Below, in pieces: positions 42,649 to 54,156 of a DNA stretch of 64,000 bases. Made by a program: the position numbers and the translations under genes. The notes beneath the pieces were generated by a model. The model saw only the letters and a list, made by a program, of their open reading frames with translations. It was not told where the DNA came from and ran no database searches. This DNA comes from Caulobacter sp. NIBR2454 (lineage in GTDB: Bacteria > Pseudomonadota > Alphaproteobacteria > Caulobacterales > Caulobacteraceae). Location of the stretch: positions 2,613,001 through 2,677,000 of the forward strand of contig NZ_CP114871.1 in assembly GCF_027474405.1 (NCBI RefSeq). The letters are read 5' to 3'. Numbering within the stretch: position 1 is the stretch's first letter; every line of letters begins with the position of its first letter.

Positions 42649-45471
42649 TTAGAAGCGCAGCTTGGCGCCGACGAAGTAGTTCCGCCCGATGATGTCGTAG
42701 GTGTTCGGGTCGGTGTTGCCGTCCGGGGCGTTGTCGAACACCGGCGGAGTTTCGTCCGACAGGTTCCGCACGCCGCCGAACAGTTCGACGTTGTCGGTCA
42801 CGGCCCAGCGAGCCGAGACGTCGTGGTAGAAGAAGCTGTCGGTGCCGACATAGCCGCCATCCTCGAAGTCCGGGATGTTGCCCTGGTTATCCATCGAGTC
42901 GATGAAGGTGCCGGTGTACGACACGCGGACCGGGCCCAGATCGTAGCCCAGACGCATGGAGGCCTTCCATTCCGGCAGCGCGGCCGAGATGTTGTAGGCG
43001 CCGATCGTGCCTTTGTACTGAACGCCGTCCAGCGTGTAGCTGTCCAGGTAGGTCACGTTCACATCGACGTTCAGCTTATCGCCCCACATGCCGCCAGCCC
43101 ACGGCACGTTCCAGCCGTAGTTGACCGCGAAGTCGACGCCCTTGGTGCGCAGAGCCGACACGTTGCCGAGCGGAGCACGGGCCTTCAGGGCGCCGGCCGC
43201 GTCACGATAGATCAGCGGCTGGCCGATGCCGGCGTTGAAGCAGGCGTCCGAGGTCAGCGAACCGCTGGCGAAGCAGCCGTTCACGATGCCCGACACGCCG
43301 CCTTCGAGGGTGCCGATGTAGTCCTCGACCTTGATGTCGTAGTAGTCGATCGTCGCGGTCAGGCCCGGGACGAAGGTCGGCTGCCACACCAGGCCGGCGG
43401 TGATGGTTTCAGACTTTTCTTCGCTCAGGTTCGGATTGCCGAAGAAGAACGATTCCGTCTGGGTGTTCTGGGCGACGAAGCCCGTGGTCACCGGATCGAA
43501 GCCCAGCTGCGTGGTGCAGAAGGTGCGGGTCGCGGCCGACAGGGTGCGCGCGGCGCCCGTGCCGGGGTTGACCGTGGTGCAGGGGTCGAGCACGGCCGGG
43601 AAGCCCTGGTCGCCCGCCTGGAACAGTTCGAACACCGACGGGGCGCGGCTGGCGCGCTGGTACATGCCGCGGACGCGGAGCTGGTCGATCGGCTTGTATT
43701 CCAGGCCGACCTTGTAGCTGTAGACGTTGCCCACCGACGAGTAGTCGGAGTAGCGGCCGCCCAGTTCCAGGCCCAGGTACTCGGCGCCGGTCACGCCCGA
43801 CAGGATCGGCACCATGGCTTCGGCGTAGATTTCGCCGACGCTGGAGGAGCCGCCCACGGCGCGTTCGGCGTTGAAGCCGAAGATGTCGCCGGCGTTCTTG
43901 GCCGCGTCCGGGGTGAAGTCGAGCTTGTCTTCACGCCATTCGGCGCCGATGGCCACCGACAGGTCGCCGGCCGGCAGCTTGAACAGCGGACCCGACACGA
44001 AGGCCGAACCGGTGTTGCGTTCGAACACGGTCAGGTCGCTGAAGTTGATGCGGATGAACTCAGCGGCCTGCGGCGTGATCGTGCCTTGGCCAAACATGTT
44101 GAGCGGCACGCAGTTGGCGAAGATCGCCAGCGACGACGGAGCGCAGCTGGTGGTCGTGCCGCCGGCGGCGATGGCCGCCTGCACCTTGGAGCGCGAGACG
44201 TCGTTTTCGACGCCGACGCGGAACTCGGTGCGGCCATAGCTGTAGAAGGCTTCAGCGCGCCAGTCGTTGCCCAGGTCGGCCTTCAGACCCAGGTTGATCT
44301 GATAGAGGTCGGAGTCGCGCGTTTCGACCCGCGGGCCGACTTCCGTCATGCGGCGATCGAAGAACATCGGCGCGGTCCCGTTCGGACGCGTGGCCAGCAG
44401 GCTGGCCAGGGCCGGGGTGACGAAGGCGTTGTTGTACGGGATCTGGATCCCGGTCGCCGGCGTCGGGGCCAGCTGCGCGGCGTTGCGGCTGTCCGAATAG
44501 AAGAACTCGCCGACGAACTCGAGGTTGTCGGTGATGTCGTAGCGGCCGAGGACCGCGGCGTTGAAGCGCTCACCCGGCGACAGCAGGTTGTTGACCGGCG
44601 AGAAGTCGTAACGGTCGCTGCTCGGGCCAAGGCCGAAGTCATTGTTGAACGCGCGCGGCGTGCCGTCGGCGTTGAACGCGTAGCGGATGTTGGCCGGGCT
44701 CGAGGTGGAGCCGCCGAACGGGTTGGTGCCGATGGCGTTCAGACCGCCGCGCTCGCCGGTGCCCGAACCGCCTGCGTTCGACGACAGCGACCAGGCACGG
44801 TCGCTGTTGGGCAGGATGCGGTCGCGGTCATAGTACGAAGCGTAGGCGGTGACGTTGCCCTTGCCGTCCGGCGAGTTGGCGCCGAACAGGATGTAGCTGT
44901 TCGAGGTCTTGCCGTCGCCGAACTCGCTGATGCCGTACTGGCTGGAGAGTTCGACCCCTTCGAAGTTGTTCTTCAGCACGAAGTTCACAACACCGGCCAG
45001 GGCGTCCGAACCGTACACCGCCGAAGCGCCGCCGGTGACGACTTCGACGCGGTCGATCAGGGCGGTCGGGATGTTGTTCAGGTCGACCGTGTTCGAACGG
45101 GTCGACGGGTTCATGCGGCGGCCGTTGACCAGCACCAGGGTCCGCGTCGGGCCAATGCCGCGCAGATCGACGGTGGCGGTGCCGTCAGACGGGTTGTTGG
45201 ACGCGGCGGTCAGGCCCGGAACAACCTGCGGCAGGCGGTTCAGGACGTCTTCGGTCGTCGTCGAGCCGGCGGCCTGGATGGCTTCCGAGGTGACGGTCGA
45301 GACGGGGCTGTTGGCGACATAGTCCTGGCGCGCGATACGCGAGCCGGTGATGACGATCTCTTCGACCGTCGCTTCGTCCTGAGCGTACGCCGCGCCGGAC
45401 AGGGCCATGAAGGCCGCGCCACAGATCATCGACGACGCCAGGAGGCGTGTACGTGTGGTTTGGTTTTGCAA
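42649..45471 (-). CDS. TonB-dependent receptor (tandem paralog 2)
   Basis: A 940-residue receptor. A TTG start was chosen because GGAGG lies 7 bases upstream, while the longer frame lacks one. Signal peptide (RTRLLASSMICGAAFMALSG ... AYAQ), TonB box region VEEIVITGSRIARQDYVANS, plug with RGIGPTRTLVLVNGRRM and GGASAVYGSDALAGVVNFVL, barrel ending in YFVGAKLRF. Nearly the same protein as receptor 1; the differences are spread out, so the two may have related but distinct ligands. Has its own terminator. Confidence 0.9.
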   Translation of the reverse strand: MQNQTTRTRLLASSMICGAAFMALSGAAYAQDEATVEEIVITGSRIARQDYVANSPVSTVTSEAIQAAGSTTTEDVLNRLPQVVPGLTAASNNPSDGTATVDLRGIGPTRTLVLVNGRRMNPSTRSNTVDLNNIPTALIDRVEVVTGGASAVYGSDALAGVVNFVLKNNFEGVELSSQYGISEFGDGKTSNSYILFGANSPDGKGNVTAYASYYDRDRILPNSDRAWSLSSNAGGSGTGERGGLNAIGTNPFGGSTSSPANIRYAFNADGTPRAFNNDFGLGPSSDRYDFSPVNNLLSPGERFNAAVLGRYDITDNLEFVGEFFYSDSRNAAQLAPTPATGIQIPYNNAFVTPALASLLATRPNGTAPMFFDRRMTEVGPRVETRDSDLYQINLGLKADLGNDWRAEAFYSYGRTEFRVGVENDVSRSKVQAAIAAGGTTTSCAPSSLAIFANCVPLNMFGQGTITPQAAEFIRINFSDLTVFERNTGSAFVSGPLFKLPAGDLSVAIGAEWREDKLDFTPDAAKNAGDIFGFNAERAVGGSSSVGEIYAEAMVPILSGVTGAEYLGLELGGRYSDYSSVGNVYSYKVGLEYKPIDQLRVRGMYQRASRAPSVFELFQAGDQGFPAVLDPCTTVNPGTGAARTLSAATRTFCTTQLGFDPVTTGFVAQNTQTESFFFGNPNLSEEKSETITAGLVWQPTFVPGLTATIDYYDIKVEDYIGTLEGGVSGIVNGCFASGSLTSDACFNAGIGQPLIYRDAAGALKARAPLGNVSALRTKGVDFAVNYGWNVPWAGGMWGDKLNVDVNVTYLDSYTLDGVQYKGTIGAYNISAALPEWKASMRLGYDLGPVRVSYTGTFIDSMDNQGNIPDFEDGGYVGTDSFFYHDVSARWAVTDNVELFGGVRNLSDETPPVFDNAPDGNTDPNTYDIIGRNYFVGAKLRF

Positions 45472-45609
45472 GATTAATCCTCCGGCGATCGGGCGCAACG
45501 CGCGGGACCGCTCCCCTTACTGTTGAACCGAAACGCGAGCGCTTCGATGCGGGCGACTATCTGCCGCTCAAAGAAAGGGTCAATGGAGGTCGAATAGCGA
45601 AGCTTAATA

Positions 45610-45633
45610 CGACAGCACATCTGTCGCATTTAG
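45610..45633 (-). promoter_or_regulatory. CTAAATG element and palindrome upstream of receptor 2
   Basis: On the minus strand CTAAATG (155 bp before the start) is followed directly by the inverted repeat CGACAG-N5-CTGTCG. The inverted repeat could be a regulator site, or part of a leader hairpin. Confidence 0.4.
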
Positions 45634-45721
45634 GTCACATAATAGGCATTCCCAACCTAGGGTCGCCGAACGCTGACAGGTCGCCTGAGGCAAAAATGGG
45701 CGAACGCTGCTTTTCAAGATC

Positions 45722-45749
45722 GGGCGGCGGGCTGTAAAGCCCGCCGCCC
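45722..45749 (-). terminator. terminator of the third TonB receptor gene
   Basis: Perfect stem GGGCGGCGGGCT / AGCCCGCCGCCC with a 4-base loop about 19 bp past the stop; weak T-tract (GATCTTG). Confidence 0.65.
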
Positions 45750-45767
45750 TTTCTCGAAACTACGCTC

Positions 45768-48719
45768 TTAGTACTTGAGCGAGGCGTTGATGAAGAACAT
45801 CCGGCCCAGGACGTCGTACGTGGCGGGGTAGCCATTGTTCGACGGCGAGGCGTTAGCGCCCAGGATCGGGTACTTCTCTTGGGTCAGGTTACGCACGCCG
45901 CCCGTGAAGGAGACGCTGTCCGTGGCCCGCCAGTCAGCCGACAGGTCGATGTAGTTCTTCACGCCGATCTTCTCGACGACGCGCACAGCGGCGTTGTCGT
46001 CGTAGACGTCATCGATGAAGTTCCACACCAGGTTCAGGCCGTAGTTCTCATAAGACCAGTTGACCGAGGTGCGGACCTTGTGGCGCGGCGTCGGGTTGCC
46101 GCACGACGGACCGAAGCGATCGGCGCACTTCAGCGGCGTGGAGATCTCATCGGCCTGGAAGGTCGACTTCCAGGTGTTGGTGTACAGCGTCTTGACCGCG
46201 ATACCGCCCACTTCCGGCAGGCCCAGGTCGGCCAGGTCGAAGCGGTAGGAGACGCCGACGTCCAGACCTTGCACCTTGTTGGAGGCGACGTTCTGGTTGG
46301 TCAGCGACACGAAGTCGATCGAGCCGTTGGCCAGACGACGGATCGCTTGGCAGTAGGGCGAGGTCGGGCTGCCGTTGACCGCCGCGCCGTAGCAGATGTT
46401 GAACACGTTCTGGGTCGAACCACCGAACGACGCGATTTGGTCGTCGATTTGGATGTCGAACCAGTCGACCGTGATGGCCAGACGCGGCAGGAACGACGGC
46501 TGATAGACGGCGCCGATCGTCAGGGTGTCGGCGACTTCCGGAGCTAGGTTCGGGTTGCCGCCCGTGAGCGTTTGGGTCTGCTGGTTGGCGTTGATCACGC
46601 CGATCGCAGCCGCCGGAACGCCAGCGTTGAGGCAGGCTTGACGACGTTGAGCCGCAACACCGGCCGACAGGTTGGCGAAGCCAGGAGCCGAGCACGGGTC
46701 GGTCGAGGTCGGGAAGCCGTTGCCTTGCGGGGCGAACAGTTCACCAACCGACGGCGCGCGAACGGCGCGGTTGTAGGACGCGCGCAGACGCAGGTCGTCG
46801 TAGATTTCCCAGTCACCAGCGACCTTGTAGGTCTTGGTGATCTTGTCTTGCGACGAGTAGTCCGACAGACGGCCGGCCAGTTCCAGGTTCACCGACTGAG
46901 CGAAGGGCAGGTCCTTGAGGACCGGGATCAGCAGTTCGCCGTAGAGCTCGTAGGTGTCGAAGTCACCCGAGACCGGCGGCGAAGCGTTGAAGCCGGTCAG
47001 GTTGCCGACGGCCAGATCCTGCGACGGACGGAAGTCGAAGCCTTCGTACCGGTACTCAGTACCGACAGCGAAGCCGATACCGCCGGCCGGCAGGGTGAAG
47101 AAGTTGTCGGTGTTGCCCGAGAAGAACGCGGACGCGACCAGTTGCTCGTAGTCCTGCGAGGACTCGATGCGGGTCTTGATGAAGTTCGCCGCGGCGGCCG
47201 AAATATTGCCGCGACCGAACAGGTTGACCGGGACGCAGCCGTTCGACGGATCCAGGCAGCCCGTGCCGGTGGCGTTCAGCAGCAGGCCCTGCTGGATACG
47301 TTGCAGGCTGGTGTCGCCGAGCAGCGAGTTGGAGCCGTGGGTGTTGCCGTACTGGATGTACGTCTCCCAGGAACCGTTGATGAAGTTCAGATCGCCCCGC
47401 AGGCCCAGTTGAGTCTGGAAGCCGTAGAAGTTGAACTCGCTGACACGCGGGCCGACTTCCGTCAGGCGGCGGTTGAACACGCCGGTGACGGTGTCGAAGA
47501 TACCGTCGCCGTCAGAGTCGACGTCGGTGTAGGTGCCAGTAGCCCAGGGCGAGCTCGACGGAATCGAATAGGAAGCGGTCGAACCCAAGGTGTTCAGACC
47601 AGCCTTGCCCGCAGCGCTGATGAACGGGTTGTTGTCCAGCGTGAAGCGGAAGATCCGCGAGCCGACCGGCGTTTCAGCCAGCTGGGTCGTGACCGCCGAA
47701 TAGACGAAGTTGCCCTTGGCGAAGGCTTCGATGCCCGGAGCGATCTCGTAGTTGCCCAGAGCCGTGACCGAGTAACGCTCCTGCGGGGTCTGCAGGTAGT
47801 TGATCGGCGCGAAGTTGTAGGTGTCAGCCGCGGCGTTGTAGAGACGCACGCCGCCGGTGTTGGTGAACAGACCCAGGTTAGCCACGTTGTTGGCCACGCC
47901 CGGCAGGGTCACGAATGCGCCGCTGGCGAAACCGCCGACGGTGCCGTCTTCCTGCGAGCCCGAGCCCGAGGGAACCAGGCCGGTGAGGCCGGCGGCGCGC
48001 TGAGCGGCCGACGGTTCGCCGTAGGCTTGCGACAGCAGACCGCCGCGCTTGCCTTGAGTCAGCGGCTCACGGTCGTTGTAGCCGAGCGACAGGACGACGT
48101 TGCCTTTGCCCTCATCGAACGAGGCGCCCATGGTCGCGTCGACCGAATAGATCGGGGCGTCCAGGTCGTCGGTGTTCTGATAGCCGGCGGTGAACTGGAA
48201 GCCTTCGAAGTCCTTCTTCAGGACGAAGTTCACGACGCCGCCGATGGCGTCCGAGCCGTAAACGGCCGAGGCGCCGCCGGTGACGACTTCAACGCGCGAG
48301 ATCAGGGCCGGCGGGATCAGGTTCAGGTCGACGGTGCCCGCTTGGGTCGTCGGTGTCTGGCGCTTGCCGTCAACCAGCACCAGGGTGCGGTTGGAGCCCA
48401 GGCCGCGCAGGTTCACGGTAGCCGCGCCGCCCGAACCGTTGTTCACGGTCGAGGTGATGCCCGGAACCGCTTGCGGCAGGGTGTTCAGCAGGTTCTCGGT
48501 GTTCACGACACCCGACTGCTTCAGTTCCTGTTCGCCGACGGTGGCGACGGGGCTGGTCGAAACCAGGTCCGGACGCGCAATGCGCGAACCGGTGACGACG
48601 ATCTCTTCGACCGCGACGTCATCTTGCGCGTAGGCGGTGGTTGCAGACATCGCCATGAAGGCCGCGCCGCAAATCATCGAAGACGCGAGCAGGCGCTCAC
48701 GCGTGGACTTGTTGATCAA
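45768..48719 (-). CDS. TonB-dependent receptor (third, diverged paralog)
   Basis: A 983-residue receptor. TTG start with GGAGG 7 bases upstream. The signal peptide STRERLLASSMICGAAFMAM ... AYAQ resembles that of its two neighbours. Then VEEIVVTGSRIARPDLVSTS, plug (LLNTLPQAVPGITSTVNNGS, LRGLGSNRTLVLVDGKRQ, GGASAVYGSDAIGGVVNFVL) and a barrel ending in MFFINASLKY. It differs clearly from the other two in the barrel, so the ligand may differ. Last of three same-strand receptor genes. Ligand unknown. Confidence 0.9.
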   Translation of the reverse strand: MINKSTRERLLASSMICGAAFMAMSATTAYAQDDVAVEEIVVTGSRIARPDLVSTSPVATVGEQELKQSGVVNTENLLNTLPQAVPGITSTVNNGSGGAATVNLRGLGSNRTLVLVDGKRQTPTTQAGTVDLNLIPPALISRVEVVTGGASAVYGSDAIGGVVNFVLKKDFEGFQFTAGYQNTDDLDAPIYSVDATMGASFDEGKGNVVLSLGYNDREPLTQGKRGGLLSQAYGEPSAAQRAAGLTGLVPSGSGSQEDGTVGGFASGAFVTLPGVANNVANLGLFTNTGGVRLYNAAADTYNFAPINYLQTPQERYSVTALGNYEIAPGIEAFAKGNFVYSAVTTQLAETPVGSRIFRFTLDNNPFISAAGKAGLNTLGSTASYSIPSSSPWATGTYTDVDSDGDGIFDTVTGVFNRRLTEVGPRVSEFNFYGFQTQLGLRGDLNFINGSWETYIQYGNTHGSNSLLGDTSLQRIQQGLLLNATGTGCLDPSNGCVPVNLFGRGNISAAAANFIKTRIESSQDYEQLVASAFFSGNTDNFFTLPAGGIGFAVGTEYRYEGFDFRPSQDLAVGNLTGFNASPPVSGDFDTYELYGELLIPVLKDLPFAQSVNLELAGRLSDYSSQDKITKTYKVAGDWEIYDDLRLRASYNRAVRAPSVGELFAPQGNGFPTSTDPCSAPGFANLSAGVAAQRRQACLNAGVPAAAIGVINANQQTQTLTGGNPNLAPEVADTLTIGAVYQPSFLPRLAITVDWFDIQIDDQIASFGGSTQNVFNICYGAAVNGSPTSPYCQAIRRLANGSIDFVSLTNQNVASNKVQGLDVGVSYRFDLADLGLPEVGGIAVKTLYTNTWKSTFQADEISTPLKCADRFGPSCGNPTPRHKVRTSVNWSYENYGLNLVWNFIDDVYDDNAAVRVVEKIGVKNYIDLSADWRATDSVSFTGGVRNLTQEKYPILGANASPSNNGYPATYDVLGRMFFINASLKY

Positions 48720-49013
48720 ATTCTTATCCTCCAGCAGCCGCACTAAACGGCGTGCCCCCAAAAAATGGAGGAAGGTACGGGTCTCGGATTTATCGTAGAA
48801 TCCCGCAACTCATCCCCCGAGACGGGACTACATCAAAGCCGGAGATGGTTGGGAATTGCTGTTTGCGCCATTTCCACCGCAATTTACGACTTGTTGCAGA
48901 AATGTTTCACCAACCGTCGTTTCCCTACCACTTGCAAGCGCCCAATCACGACCGACGTGAGCGTTGCGGCGCAAGGCCCGACGGGGGTATTCCTTGGAAA
49001 ACAAGGAGTCCTC

Positions 49014-49598
49014 ATGAGCCGGCTTGGACTTTCGGCCCTCGCCGCAACCGTTCTGGTTGCTGCCTCACCCGCTGCCTCACAAACAGGCGCCGTTAACCTG
49101 GATGCCCGTCCGGCCGTCCTCGACGCCCTTGCCGATTGCCGCAAGATTGGTGATCCGACCGAGCGTCTGGCCTGTTTCGACAAGACGTCGGAGCAACTTG
49201 TGACAGCTCAGGCCACGGGGGACGTGGTCGTGGTCGATCGGCAGGAGATCAAGAAGGCCCAGCGGTCGGCCTTCGGCTTCAACATCGCCCTGCCTCAGGT
49301 GTTCAAGAGCAGGGGCGACAAGCCCGAAAAGCAGGACAAGGACGGGCCGGCGTCCGAGCAAGCCTCTGAGACGGGCGATATCGAGGCCATCACCGCCATC
49401 GCCAAGCGCGTCTGGCAAAGCCCGGGCGGGGCCTGGAACTTCGAGCTTGAGGATGGCGCTGTCTGGAAGCAGACCGATTCCCCAGACCCGACCCGCAACT
49501 TCAAGAACGGCGTCACTGTCGAGATCAAGAAGGGCAAGCTGGGGAACTATTTCCTCAAGGCCAAAGGCGCCCTCATGCGCGCCCGTCGCGAAAGCTGA
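49014..49598 (+). CDS. exported hypothetical protein
   Basis: A 194-residue protein. The start was chosen after AAGGAGTCCTC; it begins with a clean signal peptide (MSRLGLSALAATVLVAASPA) ending near ASQT. The mature part begins with ADCRKIGDPTERLACFDK, a motif seen in VasI-type and related periplasmic proteins, and ends in a basic helix (VEIKKGKLGNYFLKAKGALM). The domain is not one I can name. It is divergent from the receptor cluster, and the 294-bp gap between them holds both promoters. Confidence 0.75.
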   Translation: MSRLGLSALAATVLVAASPAASQTGAVNLDARPAVLDALADCRKIGDPTERLACFDKTSEQLVTAQATGDVVVVDRQEIKKAQRSAFGFNIALPQVFKSRGDKPEKQDKDGPASEQASETGDIEAITAIAKRVWQSPGGAWNFELEDGAVWKQTDSPDPTRNFKNGVTVEIKKGKLGNYFLKAKGALMRARRES

Positions 49599-49606
49599 TC
49601 CGCACC

Positions 49607-50017
49607 ATGAGCAACTTTCGACGTGTGACCGACACCATCTCGGTCAGCCCGCAGATCACCTCCGAAGACGTGGCCGCCGCCGCCGCCCAGGGCTTCGTGC
49701 TGATCATCAACAACCGTCCTGACGGCGAAGACCCCACCCAGCCGGACGGCGCCGACATCGCCGCCGCCGCCGAGGAAGCCGGCCTGTCCTACATCTATAT
49801 CCCGGTGCGCGGCATGCCGACGCCGGACCAGGTGGAAGCCGTCCGCGAGGCGGTGGAGGAAGCTCCCGGCCCCGTCCTCCTGTTCTGCCGTTCGGGCACC
49901 CGCTCGATCGTCAGCTGGTCCCTGGGCCAAGCGCTTTCGGGCGCCAGCAGCCGCGAGGAGCTGGTGGGCCTGGGCGAGGCCGCGGGCTACGATCTTTCGG
50001 GCGTCCTGCCGAGATAA
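49607..50017 (+). CDS. DUF442/Blh-like phosphatase-type sulfur transferase protein
   Basis: A 136-residue protein of the TIGR01244 (DUF442) family. The dual-specificity-phosphatase-type loop CRSGTRS (CX5R) is present, and SVSPQITSEDVAAAAAQGFV and LIINNRPDGEDPTQPD are family marks. Annotated variously as sulfur transferase or phosphatase; the true reaction is unclear. It is 8 bp past the previous gene and 11 bp before an MBL-fold gene, so probably in an operon. Fusions of DUF442 with MBL-fold domains exist (Blh), which supports a common role. Confidence 0.87.
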   Translation: MSNFRRVTDTISVSPQITSEDVAAAAAQGFVLIINNRPDGEDPTQPDGADIAAAAEEAGLSYIYIPVRGMPTPDQVEAVREAVEEAPGPVLLFCRSGTRSIVSWSLGQALSGASSREELVGLGEAAGYDLSGVLPR

Positions 50018-50028
50018 AGGCCCCGCCC

Positions 50029-50913
50029 GTGATCCCTTTCGTTCGCGACCTCGAGTTCCAGTACGGCCGCTGCGATTGGGTCTCGCCCCTGATACGGCGG
50101 GTGATCGCCGACAATCCCGGACCGTTCACCTATCTGGGCACCGGCACATACATCGTCGGCCAAGGCGAGGTGGCGGTGATTGATCCCGGTCCCGACCTGC
50201 CCGCGCATCTGGACGCCTTGCTGGCCGCCATCGGCGACGAGCGGGTGACGCACATCCTGGTCACTCACGACCACGCCGACCATTCGCCGCTGGCCGCGGC
50301 CCTATCTGCGGCGACCGGGGCGAGAGTCTGGGGCCGCTCGCGCCGCACCGTGACGCAGGCGGCGGGCTTCGACGACGATCACGACGAGGCCTTCCGCCCC
50401 GATTTCGAGGTCAGGGACGGCGAGCTATTCGACGGACCAGGCTGGACTCTGGAGGCCGTGCCGACGCCGGGCCACACCTCCAACCATGTGGCCTATGCCC
50501 TTAGGCAAGAGAACGCCCTGTTCAGCGGCGACCACATCATGGGCTGGTCGACCACGGTCATCAGCCCGCCCGACGGAAACATGGCCGACTACTTCGCCAG
50601 CCTGGAACGGGTGAAGGCCCGGGGCTTCTCGACCCTGTGGCCGACCCACGGCCCGCCGATCACCGAGCCGCAGCCCTTCATCGAGGCCTACATCGCCCAC
50701 CGCAAGGCGCGGGAGGCGCAGGTGCTGGCGTCCCTCGCGCAGGGGCCGACAACGATCCGGGCCATGGTGCCGGTGCTCTACGCCGCAGTGGATCCCCGCC
50801 TGCATCCGGCGGCCGCCCATTCCCTGCTCGGCCACGTCGTGCAGCTGGTGGACGAAGGCCGCGTGATCAGCGACGGGCCGCCAGGCGTTGAGGCGACGCT
50901 GCGCCTGGCCTGA
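50029..50913 (+). CDS. MBL-fold metallo-hydrolase (LACTB2-like)
   Basis: A 294-residue metallo-beta-lactamase fold protein with the zinc motif HDHADH (residues 80-85: VTHDHADHSP), a GHTSNH motif (PTPGHTSNHVAY) and GDHIMGW. It begins with GTG. The C-terminal part, from EAYIAHRKAREAQVLASLAQ to the end, is the winged-helix-like tail of LACTB2-type proteins. Endoribonuclease or thioesterase roles are known in the family; here unknown. Next to the DUF442 gene. Confidence 0.87.
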   Translation: MIPFVRDLEFQYGRCDWVSPLIRRVIADNPGPFTYLGTGTYIVGQGEVAVIDPGPDLPAHLDALLAAIGDERVTHILVTHDHADHSPLAAALSAATGARVWGRSRRTVTQAAGFDDDHDEAFRPDFEVRDGELFDGPGWTLEAVPTPGHTSNHVAYALRQENALFSGDHIMGWSTTVISPPDGNMADYFASLERVKARGFSTLWPTHGPPITEPQPFIEAYIAHRKAREAQVLASLAQGPTTIRAMVPVLYAAVDPRLHPAAAHSLLGHVVQLVDEGRVISDGPPGVEATLRLA

Positions 50914-50923
50914 CGGCCGAGGC

Positions 50924-52570
<1,647 letters not shown>

Positions 52571-52653
52571 TTCCTCGTGTTATCGTTGTTTAGTCGAACG
52601 GTAACGGCGGATTGTGCGGTGCGCAATCGGTGCGGCGCAAATGCAATGATGCG

Positions 52654-54156
52654 CTAGCGCAGCATCTCCGCCAGGGCCTTGGCCTCGCCTTCGAAGGCGG
52701 CGTCCGACTGTATGCGACGCCAGCCGTCCAGCGCGCCCGGATCGCGGGTCAGCTGAGCCTCCAGCACTTTTACGTCCGCGTCGGAGGCGTCGCCCGTCCG
52801 GGCGTCCACCCGCTGGCGCAGCAGCTCGGCGGGGGCCTGCAACCAGACGCCTTGGAACGGCACGCCGGCGCGGGCCGCGAGATCGGCGGCCTGCTGGCGC
52901 TCCTCGGGCTTGAGGAACACGGCGTCGAGCACGACCGAGCGACCGGCCGCCAGGACAAGCGCCGCCTCCTCGAACAGGCGGGCATAGACCTTCAGGCCAA
53001 ATTCGGGCGTGTAGGCCTCGGCCGGCAACTTCTCCAGCGGGGCGGCGCCCCACAGGCGCTTGCGCAGTTCGTCGGAGCGCAGGACCACGGCGCCCGGCGC
53101 GCCGCCCAGGCCAGGCGCGGCGGCGCGGGCGAAGGTGGACTTGCCCGAACCCGACAGGCCGCCCACGGCGAACAAACCGGTGCGCTTGGGCTCCAGATGC
53201 GCCAGGGCGGCGGCCAGATAGGCCCGGGCCGCCTCGTCATCGCCGCTATAGGCCTGGACGTGGCAGCGGACCGCGGCGCGGACCGACAGCATCAGCGGCA
53301 GGGCGGCCAAGCCGTGGAACAGGCCATCGCCAAAGCTGCGGGCGGCCTCGTCCAGATAGGCGTTCAGCACCCGGTTGGCCGCGTCACGTCGCCGACGGAA
53401 ATCCAGGTCCATCAGCAGGAAGGCCAAGTCGTACTGCACGTCGATGTCCGACAGCACGTCATTGAACTCGATGCAGTCGAACAGGATCGGCCGCCCGTTC
53501 TCCAGCAAGATATTTCCCAGGTGCAGGTCCCCGTGGCAGTGGCGGGCGAAGCCCTGGCCAGCGCGGGCGTTCAGCAGGTCGGCCTGGGCGGCGAAAGCGC
53601 GGTCGGTCTCGGCCACCAGGCGGGCGACAGCCGTCTCGCCCAGGCGCGGGCCAAGCCCGGTCAGCAGACCGGCATTGGAGCGGATGGTGTAGCCCAGCGC
53701 TCCCACGCCGCCGCCGTTGGGCCTCAGGGCCGAACCCAGGTGGAAGGCGGCGATAGTGCGGCCCAGGCTCTCCTCGACCAGATCGTCCACGGCCCAGGGC
53801 TGGGCGGCCAGCACGGCGTTCTCGTCGAAGCGGCGCATCTCCAGCGCATGCTCGACCACCTCGCCCTCCCCGCCCAGGGCCAGCGAGCCATCGGCCAGAC
53901 GCACGATCGGCGTGACCGAACGATAGATGTCCGAGGCCGCGGCGCGGTTGAACGTCAGCTCGCGCTCAAGCGCCCAGCGCCGCAGTTCGAGGGTGGAATA
54001 GTTCAGGAAGCCGAAATCGACGGGACGCTTCACCTTCCAGGCGCTGTCGCCCAGCAGGAAGACGCGGGCGCAGGAGGTCTCGATGACCCGCTCTGCCTTG
54101 GCCCCGAACCACGTGGCGATGTCGGCTTCGTGGGCCAGCTCCGAAGGCGTGGTCAT
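52654..54156 (-). CDS. bifunctional aminoglycoside-phosphotransferase-like/P-loop kinase
   Basis: A 500-residue two-domain protein. The N-terminal half is an APH-like kinase fold, with the Brenner motif [19 protein letters not shown] and the Mg-binding DCIEFND. The C-terminal third has a P-loop [14 protein letters not shown] and is an AAA-type nucleotide/sugar kinase domain. This fusion is common in proteobacteria and is not a known resistance enzyme. Its stop/start overlap (ATGA) with the upstream pdxH gene suggests co-expression. Confidence 0.87.
   Translation of the reverse strand: MTTPSELAHEADIATWFGAKAERVIETSCARVFLLGDSAWKVKRPVDFGFLNYSTLELRRWALERELTFNRAAASDIYRSVTPIVRLADGSLALGGEGEVVEHALEMRRFDENAVLAAQPWAVDDLVEESLGRTIAAFHLGSALRPNGGGVGALGYTIRSNAGLLTGLGPRLGETAVARLVAETDRAFAAQADLLNARAGQGFARHCHGDLHLGNILLENGRPILFDCIEFNDVLSDIDVQYDLAFLLMDLDFRRRRDAANRVLNAYLDEAARSFGDGLFHGLAALPLMLSVRAAVRCHVQAYSGDDEAARAYLAAALAHLEPKRTGLFAVGGLSGSGKSTFARAAAPGLGGAPGAVVLRSDELRKRLWGAAPLEKLPAEAYTPEFGLKVYARLFEEAALVLAAGRSVVLDAVFLKPEERQQAADLAARAGVPFQGVWLQAPAELLRQRVDARTGDASDADVKVLEAQLTRDPGALDGWRRIQSDAAFEGEAKALAEMLR

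Noticed and set aside
42823-48746. Very long antisense frames opposite the three clustered receptors
   Set aside because: Same cause: GC-rich third positions leave the opposite strand open. The predicted proteins are Arg/Gly/His-rich with no domain, and the receptors themselves are clear.
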